Below are positions 18,513 through 29,649 of a stretch of DNA of 45,615 nucleotides, piece by piece. The translations under genes and the position numbers were made by a program. The notes under the pieces are model-generated. The model searched no databases. It was not told where the DNA came from and saw nothing but the letters and a program-made list of their open reading frames with translations. Source of the stretch: Myxococcota bacterium (GTDB lineage: Bacteria > Myxococcota_A > Polyangia > Polyangiales > JANWZI01); assembly GCA_025054695.1 (NCBI GenBank), contig JANWZI010000020.1, positions 1 to 45,615 of the forward strand, written 5' to 3'. Every line of letters starts with the position of its first letter. The first letter of the stretch is position 1.

Positions 18513-19946
18513 TCACAAACCGCGGACGCGGACCGGCCTCGCGCGCGGCTCCCGCGTGCCGTCGCCGAGCTGCTTGCGGTCGTTGTCGCCCCAGCACCAG
18601 ACACTGCCGTCGTTGCGCAGCGCGCACGCGAACGCGGGTCCCGCCGCCAGGTCGACGACGCCGTCCAAGTCGGCCACCTGGACCGGCGTGCGGGAGCAGT
18701 CGATGACGCGCATGCCCGGATTGCATGTGGTGCCGTGGTCGGTGCGGCCGTCGCCGAGCTGTCCGTACAGGTTACCGCCCCAGCACCAGACCGTGCCGCC
18801 GCGCGTTCGCGCGCAACTGAACCCGCCGCCCGCCGCCACTTCGACGACGTCCACGAGCCCCGCGACGGGCTGCGGCCTCGAGTGGAGGGGCGCCTCGCCG
18901 CCGCTCTGGCCGGAGGCGTTGTTGCCCCAGCAGTGGACGGCGCCACCGGTCGTCCACAGGCAGGCGTGCGCGCTGCCGACGGCGATGCCGGCGATGCCGG
19001 TCAGCCCGTCGGGCAGATCGACCGGAACGGCGCGCGGCGAGCAGTCGTGCGGCGTCACGCCGCCCGTGGTGCACGAAAAATGGTCGTTGCGGCCGTCACC
19101 GAGCTGGAACGCGTCGTTGTTGCCCCAGCAGTAGACCTCGTCGCGGTCCGATAGCGCGCAGCTGAAGTCCGAGAACGGCCCGAGCTCTACGTCGCGCATC
19201 GCGCCCAGCTCCGCGGACGCGGCGAGCACCCGCGCGGGCATGCGCACCTCCATCGTATCGCCGTTGCCGATCTCGCCCGAATCGTTGTTCCCTGCGCAGC
19301 GCACCGAGCCGTCCATGCCGATCGCGCACTGATGCGTCCAGGCGTCAGCGATGTCGCGTACCGGATCGCCGAAGCCCATCACGCGCTCCGGAACGAACCG
19401 CTTGACGAGCGTGTCGGAGCCCGTGCTCGGCGGAAGCGTGCTCAGCCCCCAGCACCACACGCTCCCGTCCATGCGGATCGCGCACGACGACAGCCCGCCG
19501 CGCGTGCCCAGCGCCCTGGCGTCGGTGATCTCGCGCACGGTGACCGGGTCCGCGCTGCAGTCCTGGGGCGTCGGCTCCTCGGCGGGTGTGCAGTCTCCGC
19601 CCGGGTGACGCATCCTCCCATCGCCCAGTTCGCCGTTGGCATTCGCGCCCCAGCAGACGATCTGCCCGTTTTCGCGTCGCGCGCACGCGAAGGCCCATCC
19701 CGCGGCGATTTCGACGATGCGGCAGCGCTCGCCGACGCACCCGGTCCCACCGTCGGTCCGCTCGCCCCCATCACCCCCGTCGGTGCCTGCATCCTGCGGG
19801 GGCGGCGCGTCGGAGCCCGCGGAGTCGGACGTGGGGCCGTCGCCGGCGCCCGCGTCCGAGGCACGCGGCGGATCGTCCCCCCCACAGGCATGCAGCGAGC
19901 TCGCGAGAAACAGCGCGGCGGCGAGGCGAGCGAGGCGTCGGGTCAT
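18513..19946 (-). CDS. RCC1-repeat lipoprotein
   Basis: Exported lipoprotein of 477 residues. The ATG at 19946 gives a signal and lipobox ([12 protein letters not shown]), then an Asp/Gly/Pro-rich tether (about 25-70). The remainder is an RCC1-type beta-propeller with at least six blades marked by C-A-x-R-x-D/N-G-x-V-x-CWG-x-N-x-x-GQLGDG, for example [29 protein letters not shown] and [15 protein letters not shown]. Regular Cys pairs suggest disulfides in each blade. Bacterial RCC1 lipoproteins of this kind are numerous in myxobacteria and are thought to act as extracellular binding scaffolds; no ligand can be named. It ends 58 bp upstream of the activator start (same strand) and is divergent from the ATPase gene. 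Confidence 0.88.
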   Translation of the reverse strand: MTRRLARLAAALFLASSLHACGGDDPPRASDAGAGDGPTSDSAGSDAPPPQDAGTDGGDGGERTDGGTGCVGERCRIVEIAAGWAFACARRENGQIVCWGANANGELGDGRMRHPGGDCTPAEEPTPQDCSADPVTVREITDARALGTRGGLSSCAIRMDGSVWCWGLSTLPPSTGSDTLVKRFVPERVMGFGDPVRDIADAWTHQCAIGMDGSVRCAGNNDSGEIGNGDTMEVRMPARVLAASAELGAMRDVELGPFSDFSCALSDRDEVYCWGNNDAFQLGDGRNDHFSCTTGGVTPHDCSPRAVPVDLPDGLTGIAGIAVGSAHACLWTTGGAVHCWGNNASGQSGGEAPLHSRPQPVAGLVDVVEVAAGGGFSCARTRGGTVWCWGGNLYGQLGDGRTDHGTTCNPGMRVIDCSRTPVQVADLDGVVDLAAGPAFACALRNDGSVWCWGDNDRKQLGDGTREPRARPVRVRGL

Positions 19947-20006
19947 GGCGTCACTCCAGAGCGGCGCAACGTAGCGCGGTGCTCGGAGCCCGCGCAACGC
20001 CGGCAG

Positions 20007-22040
20007 GTGAACCGTTGCGCGTTCGCAGTTGACGACGGCGGTACGAGCGTCGAGCCTCATGCCGTGGACGGCGTCGGCCTCCCGTTCGTCGCCTTGCAGC
20101 TTCGCGCGCTCGAAGAGCTCTCCCATGCGGAAGCGGCGAGCGTCGGCGTCGTCGTCGATTCCGCCCGCCGCTCACCTTCGGTCGAGGCCTTGCTCGAAGC
20201 GGCGCTCGCCGCGGGATTCGCCACCTCGCGCGCGTCGATGGCACGCCACGGTCTCGATGCATTGCCTTCGGTCGTTGCGACGCTCGCGCGTAGCCTGCGC
20301 GTGCGGCGAGGACGTCGAGGCGTCGTCGAAGGTTATGGCGGATTGCTGGACGCGTTCGGCGCGGAACACGGCGCACGAGCCGCCGAGCGGTTCGAGGAGC
20401 GCGCGACGGCCGTGGGCGCGTGGGGTGAGCTGCGCCGCCTGTCGGCACGCCACGTCGATGAGACCAGTCCCGAGGGGCGTGCGGCCGCCCTGGAGCGATG
20501 GCTGCGAGGTCGGTCGACAACCGATGGCTCGGAGATGCCGCCGTTGCGCCCCCTGGACGAATCGACTTCGCGTACGGCGCTGAGCACGCTCGCCCGCTTG
20601 CTGCGCGCGCTCGGAGTGCCCGGTTGGCTCGTGGTCCTCGACGACGCCGACGGGCTCGTCGAGCTGACCCCCGCGCGACGCGACGTCGCCTACGGCGTGC
20701 TGCGCGAGCTACTCGACAACACCGACGGCCACGGCGGGCTGCTCGCCACGCGCGTGCTGCTGGTGGGCACGCCCGTGCTGCTTCAGGGACGACACGCCTT
20801 GTCCGAACATCCCGCGCTCGCCACGCGTCTGGGGCTGTTCGCGGAACCCAACGCGGAGCCGGAGAGCGAGTCGGTGCCGCCCGGTCCGCACGCCCCGCTG
20901 CTGCGTCTCGACCGCGGCCCTCTGCGGCCGACCGAGCGGCTGCGACGCACCAAGCGGCCTCGACCCGTCGAGCTGCGACAGCTCATTCGCCTCGTCCAGG
21001 GTTTGCCGCCACTCGAAGCGACTTCGGCCCTGACGGTCGGGGCCGCGCACGTCGATGCGGCGATCGACAAGTTGTTCGAGCATTCCGCGCACGACGCGAG
21101 CGTATTCAACGTGCTCGTAGGCGACTTCGGCGCCGGCAAGACGCATTACTTGCTGCACCTGGAGGCGCGCGCGCTGGCGCAACGGCGCCCCGTTTTGCGC
21201 CTCGCGGTCGAGCGGCTCGACGAGGACCTCGGCAATCCGCAGCGACATCTGCGCCGGCTGCTCGAATCGAGCGTGACACCGGGACGGGGGCGACCGGGCT
21301 TGCTCGCGCGTCTGCACGCGTGGTGCTCGACGCAGGCCGAGCTGCGAAGGTTGCAGCAGGCACTGCGAAGCATCGCCGCGGAACGTGGCGAGTTGTCATC
21401 GATGGCGGAACGATGGACGGAGCCGGCGTTCGACCCGACCCACCTGGTCCGGGTCCTCGAGGCCACGGATCTCGCATCGCGCCCGGCGGCTCCAAACTAC
21501 CGTCGCGACGCCTATCAGCGGTTGCTGTTGTGGCTCGAGCTGCTGCGCCGGATGGACGGATGCGAGGGCCCCGTCGTGGTAATCGACGAGGCGGAGAACC
21601 TCTTCCGACCGGGTGTCTCGCGGCCGGAGCGGCGCACGGCGTTGCGTGCACTCTCGTTCTATTGCGGCGGTGCCATCCCCCGCGCATGCGTCATACTCGC
21701 GATCACGCCGGCCACGCTCGAGCGGCTGCGAGCGGAAGCCATGGAGCTGCTCAACGAGCTCGAAACGCAGGTCGGGCTGCTGCGCGAGGAAGACGTCGCG
21801 ATGTTGCGTCAACGGCTACGTACGATGCGGCCCATCGAGGTGCGGCGCCTCGGTCGCGACGAGCTGGTTGAGCTCGCCCAAAAGGTCCGCGCGCTGCACG
21901 CACGCGTGCGCGGCAGCCGACGCATCGCGGACTTCGACGCGTGGGTGCGCCGTCTGGCCGCTGGCGGGCCGAAGCCGCGGCAGTTCGTCCAGCGCGTCGT
22001 GCAGCGCCTGGAGCGGGTCACGTTCTACGGCGAGGCCTGA
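20007..22040 (+). CDS. Tandem P-loop ATPase, DUF2791/BrxD-like
   Basis: Cytoplasmic protein of about 677 residues with two related ATPase halves. The C-terminal half has a good P-loop (GDFGAGKTHYL, near residue 375) and Walker B (VVVIDEAENLF, near 525), with a DUF2791-like layout. The N-terminal half keeps a Walker B/sensor-like segment (GWLVVLDDADGLV near 210, then RVLLVGTPVLLQG), but no Walker A is recognisable. I infer a duplication with a degenerate first half. DUF2791 includes BREX protein BrxD, but no PglZ, methylase or other BREX gene is nearby. GTG 20007 is the likeliest start; GTG 20064 is an alternative. The divergent lipoprotein starts 60 bp away, so promoters lie in 19947-20006. 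Confidence 0.65.
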   Translation: MNRCAFAVDDGGTSVEPHAVDGVGLPFVALQLRALEELSHAEAASVGVVVDSARRSPSVEALLEAALAAGFATSRASMARHGLDALPSVVATLARSLRVRRGRRGVVEGYGGLLDAFGAEHGARAAERFEERATAVGAWGELRRLSARHVDETSPEGRAAALERWLRGRSTTDGSEMPPLRPLDESTSRTALSTLARLLRALGVPGWLVVLDDADGLVELTPARRDVAYGVLRELLDNTDGHGGLLATRVLLVGTPVLLQGRHALSEHPALATRLGLFAEPNAEPESESVPPGPHAPLLRLDRGPLRPTERLRRTKRPRPVELRQLIRLVQGLPPLEATSALTVGAAHVDAAIDKLFEHSAHDASVFNVLVGDFGAGKTHYLLHLEARALAQRRPVLRLAVERLDEDLGNPQRHLRRLLESSVTPGRGRPGLLARLHAWCSTQAELRRLQQALRSIAAERGELSSMAERWTEPAFDPTHLVRVLEATDLASRPAAPNYRRDAYQRLLLWLELLRRMDGCEGPVVVIDEAENLFRPGVSRPERRTALRALSFYCGGAIPRACVILAITPATLERLRAEAMELLNELETQVGLLREEDVAMLRQRLRTMRPIEVRRLGRDELVELAQKVRALHARVRGSRRIADFDAWVRRLAAGGPKPRQFVQRVVQRLERVTFYGEA

Positions 22041-22049
22041 CAGCGGCGC

Positions 22050-22067
22050 TCACGTCGTTTGACGTGA
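22050..22067. terminator. Hairpin after ATPase gene
   Basis: A perfect 7-bp stem, TCACGTC (22050-22056) and GACGTGA (22061-22067), with a GTTT loop begins 10 bp after the ATPase stop. There is no T-run, so it is a weak terminator candidate, and it could serve either of the two convergent genes. Confidence 0.4.
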
Positions 22068-22078
22068 CCGAGGACCGT

Positions 22079-22120
22079 TGCGAGTCCGAAACCGAGCCCG
22101 AACCCGAAACCGAGTACAAG
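22079..22120 (-). repeat. Hexamer array 3 (7 units)
   Basis: Seven NCCGAG/NCCGAA-type units on the + strand (CTCGGN on the minus) in exact register, between the convergent ATPase and Nudix genes and just after the hairpin. Short and partly decayed at both ends. Confidence 0.75.
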
Positions 22121-22171
22121 GCGCGATCAACCCAACTTGGCCGGCGCTGTCAGACGTCGCGGGTCGTGGAT

Positions 22172-22591
22172 TTACTGGGCAGCAGGCGGCCTCGTTCGCC
22201 GACGCGCCCGGCGCTGCAAGCGGCGGACGATGGGCTCGTCCGCGGGCGGCAACGGGAAACGCGAGAGCTCGTCGGGACGAACCCAGGCGTGCGCGGCGAC
22301 GCCGAGGTGGCGGACGCGGCCGGCCAGCCACTGGCATTCGTAGAAGAGCAGCAGGACGTCGCGCTCGGGGTAGCGATGAAAGACGACGTCGAGCAGGCGC
22401 CGGGGGCGAACCCGCAGGCCGCACTCCTCGAGGCATTCGCGCATGACGGCCTCGGCGGGCGATTCGCCTTGCTCGAGCTTACCACCGGGGAATTCCCAGT
22501 ACCCGGAAAGGTGGCTGCCCTCGCGTCGTCGAGTCAGCAGCAGCCGGCCGTCGCGCTCGACGACGGCGGCGGCGACTACCACGGGAGCCAC
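22172..22591 (-). CDS. Nudix hydrolase, MutT-like
   Basis: Cytoplasmic pyrophosphohydrolase of 139 residues. The Nudix box is intact: GGKLEQGESPAEAVMRECLE, followed by ECGL (G-x5-E-x7-RE-x-x-EE-x-G), near residues 37-60. The start is the GTG at 22591, which begins at the conserved beta strand VVVAAAVVERDGRLLL. Length and the WEFPGGKLE motif fit the MutT/8-oxo-dGTPase group, but substrate specificity cannot be read from sequence. It is convergent with the ATPase gene and divergent from groES, whose promoter lies between them. Confidence 0.88.
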   Translation of the reverse strand: MAPVVVAAAVVERDGRLLLTRRREGSHLSGYWEFPGGKLEQGESPAEAVMRECLEECGLRVRPRRLLDVVFHRYPERDVLLLFYECQWLAGRVRHLGVAAHAWVRPDELSRFPLPPADEPIVRRLQRRARRRTRPPAAQ

Positions 22592-22669
22592 GACGAGGAA
22601 GCTATGCGAGGCGGGTCGCGTGGCCCTCCGTAGGCGAGAGAAATCTCACGCAGAACGGGGTCGGACCGA

Positions 22670-22696
22670 TTAGCACTCCCCCTTGACGAGTGCCAG
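22670..22696 (+). promoter_or_regulatory. CIRCE operator (HrcA site)
   Basis: The left arm TTAGCACTC (22670-22678) is perfect, the spacer is exactly nine bases, and the right arm GAGTGCCAG (22688-22696) matches seven of nine in GAGTGCTAA. This is the classic heat-shock operator bound by HrcA upstream of groES. No hrcA gene is in the window. Confidence 0.9.
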
Positions 22697-22710
22697 CGCG
22701 AGGCTATCGG
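22683..22710 (+). promoter_or_regulatory. groES promoter, -35/-10
   Basis: TTGACG (22683-22688) and TATCGG (22705-22710), 16 bases apart, form a housekeeping-type promoter. The -35 lies in the CIRCE spacer and right arm, so HrcA binding would block polymerase. A strong ribosome-binding site, AGGAGG, is at 22728-22733. Confidence 0.6.
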
Positions 22711-22743
22711 TACGCGCGCTCGTTTCCAGGAGGAAGAAACGTC

Positions 22744-23031
22744 ATGAAGGTGCGACCCCTGCACGACCGGGTGCTCGTCAAGCGGCTGGCGAGCGAGGAG
22801 AAGACCAAGGGCGGCATCATCATTCCCGACACCGCGAAGGAGAAGCCCATCGAGGGCAAGGTGGTCGCGGTGGGCAACGGACGGATTACCGACGACGGGA
22901 AGGTCCGGCCGCTCGACGTGAAGGAGGGTGACCGAGTGCTGTTCGGCAAGTACAGCGGCACCGAGGTCAAGATCGACGGCGAGGAACACCTCATCCTGCG
23001 CGAGGACGACATCCTCGCGGTGATCGACTGA
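22744..23031 (+). CDS. groS: Co-chaperonin GroES
   Basis: Ten-kDa lid of the GroEL chaperonin, 95 residues. It starts [15 protein letters not shown] and carries the mobile loop [18 protein letters not shown] (about 20-37) that contacts GroEL. ATG 22744 is chosen for the AGGAGG 10 bases upstream. It is followed after 13 bp by groEL, with its own GGAGG, so the two form a heat-shock operon under CIRCE control. Confidence 0.98.
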   Translation: MKVRPLHDRVLVKRLASEEKTKGGIIIPDTAKEKPIEGKVVAVGNGRITDDGKVRPLDVKEGDRVLFGKYSGTEVKIDGEEHLILREDDILAVID

Positions 23032-23044
23032 ACGGAGGTCGGCC

Positions 23045-24679
<1,635 letters not shown>

Positions 24680-24716
24680 TCCCGTCGCGTCCCCCCGACG
24701 TTGATTCGACGAAGCT

Positions 24717-24756
24717 GGGGCCCGCGTCTCGCCTCGAACGAGGCAGCGCGGGCCCT
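24717..24756 (+). terminator. Nested hairpin terminator after groEL
   Basis: The outer stem GGGCCCGCG (24718-24726) pairs perfectly with CGCGGGCCC (24747-24755). An inner stem GCCTC/GAGGC (24731-24735 and 24740-24744) extends it. It lies 38 bp after the groEL stop and has no long T-run, so it is terminator-like rather than textbook. It is the strongest hairpin I found. Confidence 0.6.
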
Positions 24757-24812
24757 GGCATTCGCGCGAGAGGGTGAAGCCGCACGATTTCGAGTCGCGT
24801 GGCTGCGCAGAC

Positions 24813-24926
24813 CTCGGGCTGGGGCTCGGACTCCGACTCGGATTCGGGCTCGGACTCGGTCTCGGTATCGGTATCGGTATCGAGCTCGGTCTCGGACTCC
24901 GACTCGGATTCGGGCTCGGACTGCGG
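24813..24926 (+). repeat. Hexamer array 4 (19 units, internal duplication)
   Basis: Nineteen CTCGGN-type units in exact 6-bp register, without indels, including three successive ATCGGN-type variants. An identical five-unit block (30 bp) occurs at 24825-24854 and 24891-24920, eleven units apart. It lies in the 474-bp gap between groEL and the TonB-dependent receptor. Bases 24927-25092 show no gene. Confidence 0.92.
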
Positions 24927-25092
24927 ACTCCGTTTCGGATGCGTGTTCGACCTCGCAGACGGGGCGCCAACATCGCCAAAATCGAGAAGCCGGCGTCGTC
25001 ACCCGAGGGACGGTCATCGTTTCGGGGCTCGCGTCCCGACGAAAGGCCCCGACGCGCCCGTGCGCGCACGCACGGTGCAAGAGGCCCTGCGA

Positions 25093-25138
25093 TTGACGCC
25101 GGGGGTCTGCTTTGGTAATCGCTTATTGAAATCGATTT
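25093..25138 (+). promoter_or_regulatory. Receptor promoter with AT-rich palindrome
   Basis: TTGACG at 25093-25098 and GTAATC at 25115-25120 (16-base spacer) could be -35/-10. Just downstream, AAATCGATTT (25129-25138) is a perfect 10-bp palindrome in an AT-rich patch that stands out from its surroundings. It may be an operator for a metal or nutrient regulator; the match to a Fur box is poor. Confidence 0.4.
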
Positions 25139-25153
25139 GCAGCATCAAGAACG

Positions 25154-27553
25154 ATGGCTGCGTGTTCCCCCGCAAGTCCCGCCTGTGTGCTGCGACGTCG
25201 CACCCCCGTGTGGACTGCACTTGCCCGACCGACGGGGCCATGCATCGCGTCGCTCGGGTTCCTCCTGGCCGCATTCGCGAAGGCCCAGGCGCCCCCGGAC
25301 ATGCCGGCTGGCTCGCACGAAGCCTCTCGCGACGCAGCCGAGCGAAGTCGAGACGACGAGGGCGTGCAGCCGTTCGAGGACGATGGCGCGGAGCGGCCGC
25401 CCGCGGAGTCCGGCGACGACGACGCGCTCGGGGCGCCGGTCGCGGCCGATGCCGAAAACGAGCTTGCCCCCCTGACCATCGAGATGAGTGCCGAGGACCT
25501 GTTCGTGACGTCGGGCGCCGTTCTGCGTCTCGACACCGCCGCGCTGCGCCGCGCCGGGCACGACGATCCGGCGGCGCTCGTCTCGCTCGCGCCGGGCGTC
25601 TTCGCACGCACCGAGGACGGCTTCGGGCTGCGGCCGAACATCGGTCTGCGCGGGGCCAGCTCGGAGCGCTCGCGCAAGATCACCCTGCTCGAGGATGGCG
25701 TACCGTTCGCACCCGCACCCTACGCCGCGCCGGCTGCCTATTACTTCCCGCTGATGGCCCGCGTCGTGGGGATCGACGTGTACAAGGGCCCCGCGGCGAT
25801 TCTGTTCGGGCCGCACACGGTGGGCGGCGCGGTCGACCTGCGGACGCGCGACGTGCCGGCGTCGAACGGCGGACAGCTGGAGGCCGCGCTGGGCCTTCAC
25901 GGATACGCGCGGCTGCACGCGCACCACGGCGGGAGATTGGGGCCGTTCGGATGGCTCGGCGAGATCGTTCACCTGCGCTCCGACGGCTTCAAGCACATCG
26001 ACGGATCGGACAATTCGACCGGCTTCGCCCGAACCGAGGGCGTGCTGCGCTTGCGCCTCGAGTCGGACCCCGACGCGTTCGTCGCCCAGCGCGTCGAGGC
26101 GCGGGGCACGATCTCGTATGAGGTTTCGGACGAGACGTATCTCGGATTGACGGACGCCGACTTCCGGGCCGACCCGTACCGCCGCTATGCCGCGAGCGCG
26201 CTCGATCGCATGCGCTGGAGGCGCGGCGCGCTGCGGCTCGACCACCAGGCGTGGATCGGCGACGGGCTCGAGATGGCCACGGTCGGCTATCTGCACCTTT
26301 TCTCGCGCGTCTGGCGGCGCTTGCAGCGGGTAGGCCGGCATTCCATCGCCGAGGTGCTCGCCGCGCCCACGGGCGCGCGCCAGCTCGTCTACGACTTGCT
26401 GCGCGGCGAGGTGGATTCGACGCGACTCGGAGAGGAGGACGTGATCTATCTCGCACGCAATGGCCGCGACTACGTCTCGACGGGTGTCCAGTCCGAGGCA
26501 CGCTTGCGGCTCCGCACGGGCCCGCTCGAGCACGACGTGCGCGCGGGGCTCCGCCTGCACCACGACCGCGCCGATTACGATCAGACCGAGCACGGTTACT
26601 GGATGGATCACGGTGTGCTCGTGCCCACAGGGCGCCCCGCATCGCGCTATTCGTGGGTGAGCCGGCGGGCCGAAGCCATCGCGGCGCACGTGGGCTGGGG
26701 GCTGCGGCTCGGCGGGCTGCGGCTCGCGCCCGGTCTACGCGTCGAGCACGTCGTCGGGCACGCCCACGACCGGCTGCGGGCGCGCAATGATCGGCTCGAG
26801 CAGCTCGCCGTGCTGCCTGCGCTCGGCGCCACGGTCGCGATCACGGACGACGTCGTCGCGCTCGCCGGTGTACACCGCGGGTTCAGCCCCCTCGCCCCGG
26901 GCGAGCCGGGGGCGAGCCCGGAGCTCGCCGTCTCGTACGAGCTGGGCGCCCGATGGAGGCAACCGGCCGACGAGGGACTCGTCGAACTGGTGGGCCATTT
27001 CACCGATTACTCGAACCTCTCGGGCACCTGCTCCTTCGCCTCGGGATGCCTCGAGGCGGACCGGCAGTTCGACGGCGGCCGCGTGTTCGTGTGGGGCGCG
27101 GAGCTGGCCGCGACGCGGCGCATCCCGCTCGGCCCGGTGCAGGTGCCGCTGCGCGTCGTCTACACGTACACGGGCTCGCGTTTCCGCTCGAGCTTCGAGA
27201 GCAGCAACCCGCAGTACGGTCGCGTGCGCGAGGGCGACGAGCTGCCGTACGTGCCCGCGCATCAGCTCGGCGCGTCCATCGGTGTCGAGCGCGACCGGCT
27301 CGGTGGGCTTTCGGTGATGGCGAGCTGGGTGGATGCGATGCGCGAGCAGGCCGGTCAGGGCCCTGCGGGCCCGTGGACCGACGCGCACGCGCTGGTCGAC
27401 GTGACGGGGTGGTGGCAGGCCAGCGACCGGATGGCCGTGACGCTCCGCGCCGAGAACGTCACGTTCGAGCGCGCGCTCGCGTCACGACGGCCGTTCGGAG
27501 CACGCCCCGTCCGCCCGTTCCAGCTCCAGCTGGGCGTGCGCGTCCCGCTGTGA
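25154..27553 (+). CDS. TonB-dependent outer-membrane receptor (FecA-like)
   Basis: Outer-membrane beta-barrel receptor of 799 residues for active uptake of a metal chelate or other nutrient. The signal peptide ends near AFAKAQA (about 45). A low-complexity acidic segment follows, then a TonB-box-like LAPLTIEMSAED (about 104-115). The plug domain shows PGVFARTEDGFGLRPNIGLRGASSERSRKI (in pieces, about 147-176), LLEDGVPFAPAPY, and DVYKGPAAILFGPHTVGGAVDL. This pattern is closest to the FecA/Fe-dicitrate group. The barrel closes with an ending QLGVRVPL, hydrophobic but without the usual terminal Phe. No ABC transporter, TonB-ExbB or sigma/anti-sigma genes adjoin it, so substrate is unknown. Confidence 0.88.
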   Translation: MAACSPASPACVLRRRTPVWTALARPTGPCIASLGFLLAAFAKAQAPPDMPAGSHEASRDAAERSRDDEGVQPFEDDGAERPPAESGDDDALGAPVAADAENELAPLTIEMSAEDLFVTSGAVLRLDTAALRRAGHDDPAALVSLAPGVFARTEDGFGLRPNIGLRGASSERSRKITLLEDGVPFAPAPYAAPAAYYFPLMARVVGIDVYKGPAAILFGPHTVGGAVDLRTRDVPASNGGQLEAALGLHGYARLHAHHGGRLGPFGWLGEIVHLRSDGFKHIDGSDNSTGFARTEGVLRLRLESDPDAFVAQRVEARGTISYEVSDETYLGLTDADFRADPYRRYAASALDRMRWRRGALRLDHQAWIGDGLEMATVGYLHLFSRVWRRLQRVGRHSIAEVLAAPTGARQLVYDLLRGEVDSTRLGEEDVIYLARNGRDYVSTGVQSEARLRLRTGPLEHDVRAGLRLHHDRADYDQTEHGYWMDHGVLVPTGRPASRYSWVSRRAEAIAAHVGWGLRLGGLRLAPGLRVEHVVGHAHDRLRARNDRLEQLAVLPALGATVAITDDVVALAGVHRGFSPLAPGEPGASPELAVSYELGARWRQPADEGLVELVGHFTDYSNLSGTCSFASGCLEADRQFDGGRVFVWGAELAATRRIPLGPVQVPLRVVYTYTGSRFRSSFESSNPQYGRVREGDELPYVPAHQLGASIGVERDRLGGLSVMASWVDAMREQAGQGPAGPWTDAHALVDVTGWWQASDRMAVTLRAENVTFERALASRRPFGARPVRPFQLQLGVRVPL

Positions 27554-27581
27554 CGTCGAGGCCGCTCCACCAGAACCAGGA

Positions 27582-27761
27582 CTCCGGCGCGGGCTCGGGC
27601 TCGGTCTCGGGCTCCGCCTCGGACTCGGACCCGGGCTCGGATTCGGGCGCGGGCTCGGGCTCGGACTCGGGCTCCGTCTCGGACTCGGACCCGGGCTCGG
27701 ACTCGGACTCGGACTCGGTCTTGGGCTCGAACCTTAGTTCGGGCTCCGCCTCGGACCCCGG
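27582..27761 (+). repeat. Hexamer array 5 (30 units, 60-bp super-repeat)
   Basis: Thirty units in unbroken 6-bp register between the convergent receptor and sspB genes. Two adjacent ten-unit blocks (27588-27647 and 27648-27707) match at about 56 of 60 positions, giving a 60-bp higher-order tandem repeat. A TAG occurs in the Leu-Gly frame near 27735, so this copy cannot encode a long Leu-Gly protein. Confidence 0.93.
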
Positions 27762-27779
27762 TCTCCGGTTGCGCCGCCT

Positions 27780-28355
27780 TTAGGACTTGACGAGACGGAG
27801 GTGGGCCCGCCCCGCGCGAACCCCCTTGCGGCCGGAGCTCCGACCTTCGCCGTCGATCACCTCGAAGCGAATCCCAGGACCCGCCGTACGCGTCTCGGCA
27901 GCCGACGCACCGACCCGAGCGGATGCGGGACGCCGCGCGGGCCCGGGATCCGGGCTCGCGCGCCCCCGCGTCACGCGCACAACGTCCCGCGGCTCGCCGC
28001 CGCGCCGCATGGCGGCGATCTCGGAGGCAATTTCCGGAGGAATGGCCTCCGGCCACACCATCCCACGACCGTCCTCGCCGACAAGCGCGAATACGCTGTC
28101 CCAGGGAACGCGGCACGTGTACGGCGCCCGGTGGAACGAGAGCGTCGCGTGCATGCCGACCGCATCGATTCGCAGGTCGGGGATCGGAATCGGCATGTCG
28201 AGGCCGATTTGCAACACCACGTGCGGTTGGTCGCGCAACCATTGCGGAACGTCGACGCCATGCCGTCGGGGATCGAGGTGCACGAAGACCGTGCCGCGCA
28301 GCAGCAGCGTACGCGCCACGTCGCACTTGGCAGGCGGACGGCCGTCGGGAGGCAC
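27780..28355 (-). CDS. sspB: ClpXP adaptor, SspB family
   Basis: Specificity-enhancing factor that binds ssrA-tagged peptides and delivers them to ClpXP, 191 residues. The SspB fold is visible at about 10-120: ARTLLLRGTVFVHLDPRRHG, VDVPQWLRDQPHVVLQIGLD, TLSFHRAPYTCRVPW and the ending VWPEAIPPEI. A long basic, low-complexity C-terminal extension follows and ends in LRLVKS, a plausible short ClpX-binding tail like the XB motif. The GTG at 28355 is taken because it precedes the conserved fold closely. A TTG at 28514 would overlap the region before ssrA. It is divergent from ssrA, 159 bp apart. Confidence 0.78.
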   Translation of the reverse strand: MPPDGRPPAKCDVARTLLLRGTVFVHLDPRRHGVDVPQWLRDQPHVVLQIGLDMPIPIPDLRIDAVGMHATLSFHRAPYTCRVPWDSVFALVGEDGRGMVWPEAIPPEIASEIAAMRRGGEPRDVVRVTRGRASPDPGPARRPASARVGASAAETRTAGPGIRFEVIDGEGRSSGRKGVRAGRAHLRLVKS

Positions 28356-28514
28356 CGCGAGAGGTTGTAACTTGGCCGCGCAACCGAGGCCAGCCAGCGG
28401 CGAACCCCGCCCCAGGTGTGGGCGAATGTTGCTTCGGCGGGATCGACGTGTCAGATGATGGGAGGCTACGCCGTCCAACGTGCGGAGCCACCTTCGGGCT
28501 AACGTCTTTGACAA

Positions 28515-29603
<1,089 letters not shown>

Positions 29604-29649
29604 GCCCGTCTCTCGACCCGCACCGTGTCCACGCGATTCGACGGCGCGA

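Noticed and set aside
20007-22040. A BREX or other defence island
   Set aside because: Only one ATPase resembles BrxD. The flanks are a lipoprotein, a Nudix hydrolase and groES-groEL, with no methylase, PglZ, helicase or nuclease.
25111-25140. A Fur box upstream of the receptor
   Set aside because: Only a 10-bp AT-rich palindrome is present; it does not match the GATAAT-type 19-bp consensus.
28356-28514. TTG 28514 as the sspB start
   Set aside because: It would extend SspB by 53 residues unlike any SspB and abut the tmRNA 5' end; GTG 28355 sits next to the conserved fold.
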